From Campylobacterota bacterium (lineage in GTDB: Bacteria; Campylobacterota; Campylobacteria; Campylobacterales; Sulfurovaceae): a stretch of 47,008 bases of DNA. Below are positions 17,914 to 26,565 of the stretch, piece by piece (the stretch's first letter is position 1; each line of letters begins with the position of its first letter). The DNA lies in the NCBI GenBank assembly GCA_013607775.1, contig VCAW01000002.1, positions 1-47,008 of the forward strand, read 5' to 3'. The notes beneath the pieces are model-generated. The model did no database searches, was not told the DNA's origin, and was given only the letters and a program-made list of their open reading frames with translations. The position numbers were made by a program, and so were the translations under genes.

Positions 17914-18366
17914 ATGGGATCATCACCAAAACACCAAGAGCAATTATCACCAAAAACACAAGAGATATGTAAAGCAACTGCACCAGTTGTAGCTGAGCAT
18001 GGAGAAGCTATTACTACAAGAATGTATGAGATACTTTTCAAAAATTATCCTGAAACAAGAGCACTTTTTGGAGATGTACCAACAGACCAGCATAAAAAAC
18101 TTGCAAGTGCTATAGCAGCATATGCAGCAAACATTGACAACCTTGGTGCACTTAGTGGTGCAGTGGAAGGTATGGCACAACGTCACGTAAGAACAAATGT
18201 AAAACCAGAACACTACCCGATGGTAGGTGTGTCTTTACTTCAAGCCATCAAAGATGTACTTGGCGATGCAGTGACAGATGATGTTGTAAATGCATGGAAA
18301 GAAGCTTACTTCTTCCTTGGTGATATTCTTATCGCTAGAGAAAAAGAACTTTACGCAGAAAAATAA
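17914..18366 (+). CDS. single-domain bacterial globin (Cgb/VHb type)
   Basis: A 150-residue globin without a reductase domain. By comparison with Vitreoscilla haemoglobin the residues are B10 Tyr Y38, CD1 Phe F52, E7 Gln Q59 and proximal His H91, followed by the conserved EHYPMVG and the C-terminal VVNAWKEAYFFLGDI helix. Proteins of this type bind O2 and, in Campylobacter (Cgb), oxidise NO to nitrate. The gene stands alone on plus and shares its upstream region and operator with the hemerythrin-like gene. NO detoxification or O2 handling is the likely job. Confidence 0.9.
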   Translation: MGSSPKHQEQLSPKTQEICKATAPVVAEHGEAITTRMYEILFKNYPETRALFGDVPTDQHKKLASAIAAYAANIDNLGALSGAVEGMAQRHVRTNVKPEHYPMVGVSLLQAIKDVLGDAVTDDVVNAWKEAYFFLGDILIAREKELYAEK

Positions 18367-18378
18367 TCATCTACACAA

Positions 18379-18408
18379 ATTATCTCTTGATTTCTTTCAA
18401 GAGATAAT
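18379..18408 (+). terminator. hairpin after globin gene
   Basis: A perfect 12-base-pair stem (ATTATCTCTTGA with TCAAGAGATAAT) and a 6-base loop, starting 12 bases after the globin stop. There is no strong T-run after it, so it may be a terminator or a 3' stabilising stem. Confidence 0.5.
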
Positions 18409-18441
18409 CTACATAAACTTACTTTAGCTACAATTAGCTAT

Positions 18442-18585
18442 GAAAACAACAAACATCCAAGCCAAGATACAAAAAAACTTAAACTCCTTTTTCGCATAGA
18501 AGATAAAATACACTACGATGAAGGCTACCTAATCTAGTACTTCATTGTACGTAACCCCAGATGTACCTATAGAGGGCTCACATAA
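18442..18585 (+). pseudogene. possible decayed coding remnant
   Basis: Between globin and proA the plus frame starting at 18442 reads like protein (KHPSQDTKKLKLLFRIEDK then HYDEGYLI, a TAG at 18535, then YFIVRNPRCTYRGL and TAA at 18583), with no start codon at its head. I do not recognise the family. It may be a decayed gene or chance. The remaining bases to 18660 hold two short palindromes (18604-18613 and 18630-18641) and nothing else I can name. Confidence 0.25.
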
Positions 18586-18660
18586 AGATGAGCCAAGATG
18601 TTACTCATATGAGAGGGTTAGAAGGAGAGCAACAATTGTTGGATTGGGAATAGGTTTCTT

Positions 18661-19893
18661 TTACCTAGTCTCTCCATTCCCATAAATTTTATATTTGTAC
18701 GTCGTCAGTTCACTCACACCCATCGGTCCTCTTGCATGTAGCTTGTTGGTACTGATACCTACCTCTGCACCAAAACCGAACTCTCCACCATCGGTGAACT
18801 GCGTAGAGGCATTAAGGTAGACACACGCTGCATCAACACTGTTTAAGAAGTGCTCTGCCGTGGTATAGTTTTCTGTGATGATAGCTTCAGAATGTTGTGA
18901 TCCATACTGTTCTATATGAGAAATAGCACCCTCTACACCCTCTACTACTCTAATGGTCAATATATTGTCCAAATACTCCGTAGCATAGTCTTCAGTGTTT
19001 GCAGCATTCACTTCTATCATTTCTTGTGTCTTAGGACAACCTCTTATCTCTGTATCCTGTGCATCATACGCCTCTTTGATACTTGGCAAAATCTCCAATG
19101 CAATAGTCTCATCTATCAAGAGTGTCTCCAATGCCCCACAGATACCTGTACGACGACATTTTGCATTGATCATCACAGCTAAGGCTTTTTCAAAGTCTGC
19201 ATCTTCATCCACATAAGTATGGCAGAGTCCTTTGTCATGTTTTACTACTGGTACGGTAGCATTGGAAGAGACATACTTAATGAGAGCCTCACCACCACGA
19301 GGGACTATGAGGTCTACATATTCATCTTGTTTGATGAGTTTTGCTACACCCTCACGAGAAGAGTCTGGTAAAAGCGCAATAGCACCTTTTGGTAAATCAT
19401 GTGCTTCAAGTACACCTTGTAAAACTGATGCTATAACTCTGTTAGAGTGTTCTGCCTCTTTCCCACCTTTAAGAATCGCGACATTCCCTGACTTAAAGCA
19501 GAGCGCCCCTACATCTGCTGTGACATTTGGACGAGACTCATAAATCACCCCTATCACACCAATAGGCACAGAGACTTTTTCTATCTTAAACCCAGCATCT
19601 GCATACCAACCATCTAATACACGTCCTACAGGCTCTTTTAGGGCTGCTATCTCTTCGATAGCTACTGCCATTCCCTCAACACGTCCCTCATCTAAAAGAA
19701 GTCTGTCTTTGAGTGCTGCAGTTAAGTTGTTTGTTTCAGCATCTGCCATATCAAGAGCGTTGGCTTCAAGTATCTGTGCCTTACTGTCACGTAAGCCCTG
19801 TGCCATAGCTTTGAGTATAGTATTTTTCTGCGTACCACTCAGTGTTGAAAGTACACGGCTTGAGGCTTTGGCTTCTTGTAAAAATGTTTCCAT
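18661..19893 (-). CDS. proA: gamma-glutamyl phosphate reductase
   Basis: Second step of proline synthesis: NADPH-dependent reduction of gamma-glutamyl phosphate to the semialdehyde. The 410-residue aldehyde-dehydrogenase-fold protein has YESRPNVTADVGALCFKSGN, VPRGGEALI and the catalytic cysteine region NAKCRRTGICGALETLL, and ends with FGFGAEVGISTNKLHARGPMG in separate segments. It is on its own; proC lies 1.3 kb away on the other strand and proB 16 kb away, so proline genes are not in one operon here. Confidence 0.96.
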   Translation of the reverse strand: METFLQEAKASSRVLSTLSGTQKNTILKAMAQGLRDSKAQILEANALDMADAETNNLTAALKDRLLLDEGRVEGMAVAIEEIAALKEPVGRVLDGWYADAGFKIEKVSVPIGVIGVIYESRPNVTADVGALCFKSGNVAILKGGKEAEHSNRVIASVLQGVLEAHDLPKGAIALLPDSSREGVAKLIKQDEYVDLIVPRGGEALIKYVSSNATVPVVKHDKGLCHTYVDEDADFEKALAVMINAKCRRTGICGALETLLIDETIALEILPSIKEAYDAQDTEIRGCPKTQEMIEVNAANTEDYATEYLDNILTIRVVEGVEGAISHIEQYGSQHSEAIITENYTTAEHFLNSVDAACVYLNASTQFTDGGEFGFGAEVGISTNKLHARGPMGVSELTTYKYKIYGNGETR

Positions 19894-19986
19894 TATCTGT
19901 CCTAAAATAGTATTGGAGTCATTTTAACAAACTAATACTAATAATGATATAAACCCATATATACATTCTAAGCAGAAGAGAATTAG

Positions 19987-19992
19987 TATAAT
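19987..19992 (+). promoter_or_regulatory. possible -10 box for the diguanylate cyclase gene
   Basis: TATAAT on plus followed by a T-run, 114 bases before the start codon. Other AT-rich near-matches lie closer to the gene, so the assignment is weak. The 19894-20106 spacer holds nothing else I can name. Confidence 0.3.
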
Positions 19993-20106
19993 ATTTTTTT
20001 ATCTTATATCATAATTAGATTAGCAAACTTTAATAAATATCGATGCAGACTAGACAAAAGAACGATATAGCATAAATATATACTCACATGAGAGGAGAAA
20101 TAACTA

Positions 20107-21177
20107 ATGCACACGGAACAATATAGATTGCTAGAAAAAGAAAACCAAGAACTTAAACATCTTATTAACCAATTTAAAAATTTGCTAGATTCTATCCCCG
20201 ATCCTGTTTTTATGAAAGATGAAAATCTAAAATGGATTTATGGTAACCCTATTATTTTAAATCTCTACTCTATAGACAAAGACAATTACGTGGGTAAAAC
20301 AGTGGATCAGCTTTTACCCGCTGAGTTTGCTGAGTCATGTATGGAAAGTGACAGAAAAGCTGTTGCTAAAGGTACCATTAGTAAGTCTGAAGAGCAGGCA
20401 CGTGATGCTGAAGGCACACTACACTATTTCGAAGTCTTTAAAGTACCTTCTTATGACAAAGACAATGGAGAATTTAAAGGCCTCATTGGAGTGGGCAGAG
20501 ATATTACCAAGCGTAAAGAGACCCAAGAAGCCCTGGAAGAAGAAAACCGTAAACGTAAAGAACATGAAGAGAAATTAGCCAACTTAACAGCGACACTTGA
20601 AGAAAAGGTAACACTCAGAACACGCCAACTCGAAGAAGAGAAACGTAAGGCGGTACAACTCTCATATGTTGATACATTAACCCAACTCAATAACAGACGG
20701 GCTTACTATGAACAAAGTTTAGCTGTAGATACCCATGCACGTACAATGCATACACACTATGCTGTCATACTTTTAGATATAGACTATTTTAAAAAAATAA
20801 ATGATACCCATGGGCATGCCATAGGAGATGAAGTACTTAAATCTCTAGCCAATGTACTGAAAACAAATTTACGTGAAGACGATATAGAAGGTCGCGTAGG
20901 AGGAGAAGAGTTTGCTATTACTCTTGTAGATACCACACTCACTGAAGCAACAGTTATTGCAGAAAAATTATGTGATGCTATCGCGAATATTCAACTGGAA
21001 AACTTTGAGGAAGTATCTGTTACCGCTAGTTTTGGTGTCACAGAGTATCATAAAGAATCTGCACACTTTGAAGATATCTTATCCAAAGCAGATGAAGCAC
21101 TTTATCATGCTAAAGTCTCAGGACGAAATAGTGTCAAAGCAACTACCTTTGATGCGCAAACATCTACAGAGGCATAA
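20107..21177 (+). CDS. PAS-GGDEF diguanylate cyclase
   Basis: A 356-residue cytoplasmic c-di-GMP synthase. A short N-terminal coiled coil precedes a PAS domain (about 20-140, LLDSIPDPVFMKDENLKWIY) with a PAC-like end GVGRDITKRKETQ, a signalling coiled coil (about 140-185) and GGDEF (about 188-345). The active-site loop RVGGEEF is intact and the upstream R-E-D-D is a product-inhibition I-site (RxxD, five residues before GGEEF). No TM segments are seen. GAGGAG lies nine bases before the ATG. The PAS ligand is unknown. Confidence 0.92.
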   Translation: MHTEQYRLLEKENQELKHLINQFKNLLDSIPDPVFMKDENLKWIYGNPIILNLYSIDKDNYVGKTVDQLLPAEFAESCMESDRKAVAKGTISKSEEQARDAEGTLHYFEVFKVPSYDKDNGEFKGLIGVGRDITKRKETQEALEEENRKRKEHEEKLANLTATLEEKVTLRTRQLEEEKRKAVQLSYVDTLTQLNNRRAYYEQSLAVDTHARTMHTHYAVILLDIDYFKKINDTHGHAIGDEVLKSLANVLKTNLREDDIEGRVGGEEFAITLVDTTLTEATVIAEKLCDAIANIQLENFEEVSVTASFGVTEYHKESAHFEDILSKADEALYHAKVSGRNSVKATTFDAQTSTEA

Positions 21178-21192
21178 GGCACTAGAAACCTT

Positions 21193-21201
21193 TGCTATAA
21201 T
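21193..21201 (+). promoter_or_regulatory. extended -10 box for proC
   Basis: TGCTATAAT, a perfect extended -10 (TGnTATAAT), 30 bases before the proC start and just past the cyclase stop. It suggests proC has its own promoter. Confidence 0.6.
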
Positions 21202-21230
21202 ATTTAAAAAGTTGTACGAAGCGAGTAATT

Positions 21231-21989
21231 ATGCAAACCATCACATTTATAGGTAACGGAAATATGGGACTTAGCATTGCTAAGGGTCTCAAAGGAAAAT
21301 ACATCATCGAAGTTGTAGGTCGAGATATGGCAAAACTTGATGCCTTTGAACATGCCTTAGGACATAAAATAGAAAAAGCTCTGTTGGATGATTTTGATGT
21401 CACTGAAAAGACCCTACTCCTCTGTGTCAAACCTGCCAATGTTGAAGAGGTCACTGCCAAGCTTAAAGGTACAGCACGTGTTATATTCTCTGTATTAGCC
21501 GGCACTACAGTTGAAAAACTCAAATATAACTTTGAAACCCAAGCCGTTGTCAGATGTATGCCAAACCTTGCTGCTTATGTAGGCAAATCTATGACCACAC
21601 TCACTGGAGACAAACAGCACAAAAAAGAAGCCGAGTCACTCTTAGGGGCTGTTGGTACAACATTATGGCTAGGAAGCGAAAAAGAGATAGACATTGCTAC
21701 AGCACTTGCAGGCTCTGGTCCTGCCTATCTTGCACTCATTGCTGAAGCACTTGCTGATGGTGCAGTGAAACAAGGTCTTAAAAGAGAAGATGCTATGGCA
21801 ACTATGCGAGGTTTATTTGAAGGCTTTGGAACACTCATACAAGAAGTACACCCTGCCACACTAAAAGATGGCGTCATGAGTCCTGGGGGCACAACAGCCG
21901 CAGGTTATGGTGCACTCGAAGAGGGAAATGTCAGAGCATCTTGCATCAATGCTATTGAGGCAGCTTATAAAAGAGCCAAAGAACTTTAA
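21231..21989 (+). CDS. proC: pyrroline-5-carboxylate reductase
   Basis: Last step of proline synthesis, NAD(P)H-dependent reduction of pyrroline-5-carboxylate. The 252-residue protein has the dinucleotide loop FIGNGNMGLSIAKGL at the start, VVRCMPNLAAYVGKSMT in the middle and the family signature region LKDGVMSPGGTTAAGYGALE near the C-terminus. Its stop overlaps the convergent L,D-transpeptidase stop by 4 bases. Confidence 0.95.
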   Translation: MQTITFIGNGNMGLSIAKGLKGKYIIEVVGRDMAKLDAFEHALGHKIEKALLDDFDVTEKTLLLCVKPANVEEVTAKLKGTARVIFSVLAGTTVEKLKYNFETQAVVRCMPNLAAYVGKSMTTLTGDKQHKKEAESLLGAVGTTLWLGSEKEIDIATALAGSGPAYLALIAEALADGAVKQGLKREDAMATMRGLFEGFGTLIQEVHPATLKDGVMSPGGTTAAGYGALEEGNVRASCINAIEAAYKRAKEL

Positions 21990-22549
21990 TAAATTCTTCT
22001 TAAATCTACTCTGGCAAAAGGCATATAGGTATGCCTTGTCACAATAATTTTCGTTTTAAAATTACTCCATCTATAAATCACCGGTACATCTCTGGGGTCT
22101 ATATGTATACAACCATGTGAGAGCCAATCAACACTGCCTTTGTGCAGGGCGTGACCTCGTTTGGTAAACTTCATCATAAAATCCATATTGTTTACCCCAC
22201 TCTCTTCAGGAAAGTCTCTAGACATATGGTAACGCTTTTTTTTGATAATATGGAAAATACCAGAAGGACTTCTAAACTCAGGTGTACCAGAGGTAATAGC
22301 ACCACTCCACCATACTGTACCGTCACGATCAACTGCATAAAAGCGTCCATCACTTCCAGGCTCACGTACAGAGACTACAATGAAGTTTTTACCTGTGAGG
22401 TCAATGATTTTTTCTCTATCACCTCGGTATTGTTTAAAGACGGTCTTGGCAATGGGTATGGTTTCTACACCTTTGAATGGGTACTGTTCATATGCATCTG
22501 CGGTTAAAAATGTGAAAGTTAAAATGATTGAAAAAATAACTTTCAGCAT
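21986..22549 (-). CDS. L,D-transpeptidase (YkuD family)
   Basis: A 187-residue secreted enzyme with a signal peptide (about 1-19). The YkuD catalytic motif is ALHKGSVDWLSHGCIHIDPRD, with the nucleophilic cysteine in SHGCIH and the upstream His in ALHKG. These enzymes make 3-3 peptidoglycan cross-links, attach lipoproteins or trim stem peptides; Helicobacter Csd6, a shape protein, is a YkuD carboxypeptidase. Which activity applies here cannot be told. It lies 8 bases downstream of cpoB on the same strand, at the end of the Tol-Pal cluster. Confidence 0.88.
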   Translation of the reverse strand: MLKVIFSIILTFTFLTADAYEQYPFKGVETIPIAKTVFKQYRGDREKIIDLTGKNFIVVSVREPGSDGRFYAVDRDGTVWWSGAITSGTPEFRSPSGIFHIIKKKRYHMSRDFPEESGVNNMDFMMKFTKRGHALHKGSVDWLSHGCIHIDPRDVPVIYRWSNFKTKIIVTRHTYMPFARVDLRRIY

Positions 22550-22557
22550 TCTGTCTC

Positions 22558-23367
22558 CTAAAGTTTTTTCATTCTGTCTTTAGCAATCTTTGCCGTTTTC
22601 TTCCCTGGATAATTGTCTATAATATTTTGGTAAAAAACCTTTGCCTGTTGCTTTTCACCTGTTTTATCTAGAGAGATTGCTGTATGTAAAAGCAATGTAT
22701 CTATATAACTTGCTTTGTCATAAAGTCCTGCACTCTTTTTAAAGTAAAAAATAGCATCTTCATACTGCCTGGTATAGTAAGTTATCTCTCCCAAGTAGTA
22801 GTTTGATGCTGCCGGTTTATAGCCTTTGGTATCAGTAATACTAAATCGCTTTTTTGCTTCACTGTAACGATGTTTTACAAAGTGCCGTACCCCTTCACTG
22901 TAAAGTGTCGCATTATTTTTCCCACTCAGTGTACTATCGTCTGTTTTCGTAGTGCTTTTCTTGACTTTTGCTTTAGATGTTGTTTTCTGTTTGCCTAACA
23001 TACGTGCCAATTCATCTTTGCTCACATAGTTCGCATTGATTTCATCTATCATTCCTGCGAGCTTTTGTAGCAAAGCATCACTGTTGCCTGTAGTTTCTGT
23101 TATTGCCCCTGTATTCGCCGAACGGAGTTCATTCATGGAAGCACTTAAGCCTTCGATGATAGTCGTCAGTCCATCTATACGTTCTTGCTGTTCAAGTATT
23201 TTCTGACGCATGGCAGACATAGAGTTCAGTGGTGCACTTGGTTGTTGCACATTCATCGTCTCCTCTTCAGCCCCAAAACCATACAAAGAAGACTCAGCAT
23301 ACATTGCAGTACTACTGAGTGCTACAAATCCAACACAAGAGAGAATCGTTTTACGTAACATGGTCAA
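22558..23367 (-). CDS. cpoB: Tol-Pal coordinator CpoB/YbgF
   Basis: A 269-residue periplasmic protein with a signal peptide (about 1-24), an N-terminal trimerising coiled coil (about 50-125) and C-terminal TPR repeats (about 150-269; ARHRYSEAKK-type helices and YYLGEITYYTRQYEDAIFYF). In other bacteria it couples cell-wall synthesis to outer-membrane constriction with the Tol machine. It begins one base after the pal stop and ends the tol run. Confidence 0.88.
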   Translation of the reverse strand: MTMLRKTILSCVGFVALSSTAMYAESSLYGFGAEEETMNVQQPSAPLNSMSAMRQKILEQQERIDGLTTIIEGLSASMNELRSANTGAITETTGNSDALLQKLAGMIDEINANYVSKDELARMLGKQKTTSKAKVKKSTTKTDDSTLSGKNNATLYSEGVRHFVKHRYSEAKKRFSITDTKGYKPAASNYYLGEITYYTRQYEDAIFYFKKSAGLYDKASYIDTLLLHTAISLDKTGEKQQAKVFYQNIIDNYPGKKTAKIAKDRMKKL

Positions 23368-23368
23368 C

Positions 23369-23899
23369 TTATCTTACTAAACGAAGGTCAACCCTTCTGT
23401 TACTGTCATAACAGCTGTCACTAGGTGTCTGACATACAGGACTACTCTCACCGAAACTCACCATAATCATCTTAGACGATGCAACCCCTTGTGCTACAAG
23501 ACTGTCTTTCACAGCTTTTGCACGTTTTAATCCAAGTGCATAGTTGTACTCATCTGTACCAAATTCATCACAGTTACCTTCAAGCTTAATTTTAGCCCCT
23601 GCAGCTGTTGCCACCTGAATATTGGTTTGCATATTTGCTTCCATCTTTGAAGAGACACTATAATTATCAAAAGCAAAATAGATAGATTTAAAACCATCAC
23701 TACTGCTATTGTAATTCCCATTGGCGTCTATACCACTTTCATTATTCCCATAGTTGTTTTCATTGATACTTACGGTATCTCCATTAATGGCATCTGTACC
23801 GGAAACATTGTTTTTACCATTAAGGTCTGGTGCATTTTGTGCACATCCAGAAAATAGTAAAGCCGCTAGTGAAGTAATGATGAAGAGTTTGTGTGTCAT
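23369..23899 (-). CDS. pal: peptidoglycan-associated lipoprotein Pal
   Basis: A 176-residue outer-membrane lipoprotein. The signal ends in LFSGC (lipidated Cys about residue 19), followed by an Asn/Asp/Gly-rich linker (about 20-65) and an OmpA-like domain (about 67-176) with LEGNCDEFGTDEYNYALGLKRA and NRRVDLRLVR binding diaminopimelate. It has the usual Pal order and lies between tolB and cpoB. Confidence 0.95.
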   Translation of the reverse strand: MTHKLFIITSLAALLFSGCAQNAPDLNGKNNVSGTDAINGDTVSINENNYGNNESGIDANGNYNSSSDGFKSIYFAFDNYSVSSKMEANMQTNIQVATAAGAKIKLEGNCDEFGTDEYNYALGLKRAKAVKDSLVAQGVASSKMIMVSFGESSPVCQTPSDSCYDSNRRVDLRLVR

Positions 23900-23922
23900 A
23901 TGTAATCCTTATTTAAGATGTA

Positions 23923-25176
23923 TTACCAATCGATTGATTGTATTTTGTTGCCGCTATACGGGAAAAGTAAACTTTGAAAACTGGCTAAATTTGTATACCC
24001 TACTGAAGTACGGTTGCCTTGTTGTTTTAAGAACAATACCACAGCACCATCACGGGAAAAACGAGGGAATTGATTGCTCCCTGTTGTTGTAATAGGTCTG
24101 GTACTTCCACTACTAGCCGATGCCAGATAGATATTGAAAGTATTGTCACCAAATGCATGGTTACTCTCTCTACTTGCATAGACTATTTTATCTCCATAGG
24201 CATCACAGGCATTATTGTTACGCCCATGATACACAACTTGTGAAGTGGCTGCAGAGCGTATTGATTTTTTAAATACATTTGCATATCCTAAACGGTTAGA
24301 AACAAACAAGACCCTCTGCTCATTGTCTGTATAACGTCCATTTACATCGATACCGTTAAATTTTGTCACCCTAGTTTTAGAACGTGATGCCAAATTGAGC
24401 TCATAGATATCAGCCTGCCCATTAGGTGCCATAGTAAGAAGAAGTTTAGAACCGTCTTTACTTACATCAGAACACACTAGCATTCCTTCAGAACTAATAA
24501 TCTTACTTTTTGCACCCGTATAGATGTCTAACTTATAGAGTGTCGGTAACAGACCATTGTATGATGTATAGTACAAACTACGCTGCTTTGCATTCGCCCA
24601 TTTAGGAAAAAGATTTAACCCGCCTCTGACGATGGTTTTTCTATAGTTAAATGTATAGTCTGCCAAACGTATTTCACTCAGACCTGGTTTTGAATAGGTT
24701 GCATAGACTACATAACGGTTGATCCATGAGATATCTGGATATTTCAATACTTTATTGATGTCGCTTATAGCTTTATGAAGTAAGAAAGGTGTCTTCGCAG
24801 TACCAGAGATAGCGTAGCTCTTCTTGAAAAGTTGTGTACCATTTGAGGCTTTTAAAAGACGAACTAGTAGTTTACTGCCATTGCTTTGGTTTAGCGTGTA
24901 CTTTAAAACATATTCACTGTTTTTCAGTACCGGTAATATAAAACTGCTTGTAACATCTCCCACATTGTGTGTTTTGTTGGCTAAAAAATGTCCCGATATC
25001 TTCAAGTCAGAAAGTAAGATCTTAAACATACGTTCATCAGGTACAGCCGAGCCATCCACCAAAGCGATGCGTGCTCTTTGTTCTACATCTTTTTCTATCT
25101 TCAACGTTGCATCTACAGCAAACAATGTCCCACTCAATATACTTAATGAGACTAAAATAAATAATACATTTCGCAC
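23923..25176 (-). CDS. tolB: Tol-Pal system protein TolB
   Basis: A 417-residue periplasmic protein with a signal peptide (about 1-21), an N-terminal domain (about 22-140) and a six-bladed beta-propeller seen as repeated segments such as NLFPKWANAKQRSLYYTS, SKDGSKLLLTMAP and GSNQFPRFSRDGAVVLFL. TolB shuttles between Pal and TolA. The start is GTG at 25176 with AAGGA six bases upstream. A 184-base gap separates it from tolA; a weak TATATT at 25203-25208 (minus) may be its -10, otherwise I see nothing there. Confidence 0.93.
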   Translation of the reverse strand: MRNVLFILVSLSILSGTLFAVDATLKIEKDVEQRARIALVDGSAVPDERMFKILLSDLKISGHFLANKTHNVGDVTSSFILPVLKNSEYVLKYTLNQSNGSKLLVRLLKASNGTQLFKKSYAISGTAKTPFLLHKAISDINKVLKYPDISWINRYVVYATYSKPGLSEIRLADYTFNYRKTIVRGGLNLFPKWANAKQRSLYYTSYNGLLPTLYKLDIYTGAKSKIISSEGMLVCSDVSKDGSKLLLTMAPNGQADIYELNLASRSKTRVTKFNGIDVNGRYTDNEQRVLFVSNRLGYANVFKKSIRSAATSQVVYHGRNNNACDAYGDKIVYASRESNHAFGDNTFNIYLASASSGSTRPITTTGSNQFPRFSRDGAVVLFLKQQGNRTSVGYTNLASFQSLLFPYSGNKIQSIDW

Positions 25177-25360
25177 TCTTTTTCCTTCACTTTTTGGACG
25201 TTAATATAGTATTGTATCAAGGCAGTCTTGAAGTGTTCATTAATTAATATCAAAATGCACTCTCAATCATTTTACTACACAAACTTTACCCATATCATAC
25301 TCTATAATAGTGAACGAAGTGTGAAGGGTATGTAGTGAAGAACTAACATTGGAAAAGGTT

Positions 25361-26182
25361 TTACTCCGTAGCCACAAACTCTACACTCAAAGTATACGCT
25401 CTATTGCCTTTATGTGGACCAAAACCTATACGCTGCAGTTGTTCAAGGTAGGCTATCAAGCCTGTATTGAAATCTTCATTGGCTGATGCAGTGGTTACTT
25501 TAAATGTAAAATGACCATTAGGGTCTATTTTGAACCATACTTTTGCCATCTCACCAGCATAGTCACTCTGTGCAGGCCAACCTTTGAGTTTCTCTTCTAC
25601 AAGTGCAAAATAAGCATTTTCTATCCCTCTATCTGACTTTTTCTGTGTCTTTAAAGAAGAGGAAACCAAGTCACTCGCACTGGCTTTTTTAGAAACTTTG
25701 ATAGGATTATTTTGTTTTGGCTTTACAGGTTTACTACTCACCTTGATAATATTTTTAGGCTTTTTCGTGGAACTGACGTTAGCAAATAAGTCTTTTGGTT
25801 TATTGACTTTTTTAGGTGGTTCTTTTTTAACAATTTTTTTAGGCTTTTTCTTTTTCTTTACTTTTTTTACAACCTTCTCTTTGATGACTTTTTTACGCGT
25901 ATCTTTCTGTTTTTTAACCGTATCTTTTGTTTTCACTTTAGGTTTTTTAACAGGTTTCTTTTTATGCGTTGTTTTCTTCTTTGCAGGCTGTTTCTTTTTT
26001 GTTTTTGCTTTATTCTTGGGTGCTGCCATCGTCACTCTTATTCGGTCTTCATTTTTCTTCACATAGTGTATAGGTTTTTGAGATTCACGAGAGTTAAAAT
26101 AAAAAAGAAGTAGTCCTATCACAAAGACATAAATACCTATGGCAAAAACACCAGAGATAAAGGTAGAAGATTTTTTATTCAT
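25361..26182 (-). CDS. tolA: TolA/TonB-like energy-transducing protein
   Basis: A 273-residue inner-membrane protein with one TM helix (about 8-30), a long Lys/Pro-rich periplasmic stalk (about 48-175) and a C-terminal TonB-like domain (about 185-273; ENAYFALVEEKLKGWP). Position after tolQ and tolR and before tolB points to TolA, though the short Lys-Pro stalk is also TonB-like. Its ATG overlaps the tolR stop (ATGA). Confidence 0.85.
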   Translation of the reverse strand: MNKKSSTFISGVFAIGIYVFVIGLLLFYFNSRESQKPIHYVKKNEDRIRVTMAAPKNKAKTKKKQPAKKKTTHKKKPVKKPKVKTKDTVKKQKDTRKKVIKEKVVKKVKKKKKPKKIVKKEPPKKVNKPKDLFANVSSTKKPKNIIKVSSKPVKPKQNNPIKVSKKASASDLVSSSLKTQKKSDRGIENAYFALVEEKLKGWPAQSDYAGEMAKVWFKIDPNGHFTFKVTTASANEDFNTGLIAYLEQLQRIGFGPHKGNRAYTLSVEFVATE

Positions 26183-26565
26183 AGCGTGATGAGTGAGACC
26201 TGCTCAAAACCGGCAGCTTTGACACTTTTTAAGATGTATATCACATTTTTATATTGTAGGTTTTCATCTGCGCGTATGTAGACATCTGAAGTTTTATCAT
26301 ATTTTACAGATTGATTGACAAAATCATCTGCAAAGGTATCCATCTCATAGACATCTTTACCTAAATATATCTTTTTATTTTTATCCATACGAATGGTAAG
26401 TGTTTTGGGCTTGGTGACACTGACAGTTTTTGAACCTTGAGGTAAGGTGATTTGTTCTTGAAAAGTGATTGTGGGTGCAGTGACCATCAAAATAGCCATG
26501 AGAACAAGCATCACATCTACCAAAGGAGTAATGTTTAGATCTGGACTATCATCCCATGAAAACAT
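26179..26565 (-). CDS. tolR: TolR/ExbD biopolymer transport protein
   Basis: A 128-residue protein with one TM helix (about 12-32) holding the proton-path aspartate in the NITPLVDVMLVLMAILM segment, and a periplasmic domain ending KSVKAAGFEQVSLIT. It forms the proton-driven motor with TolQ. It starts directly at the tolQ stop with no gap. Confidence 0.92.
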   Translation of the reverse strand: MFSWDDSPDLNITPLVDVMLVLMAILMVTAPTITFQEQITLPQGSKTVSVTKPKTLTIRMDKNKKIYLGKDVYEMDTFADDFVNQSVKYDKTSDVYIRADENLQYKNVIYILKSVKAAGFEQVSLITL

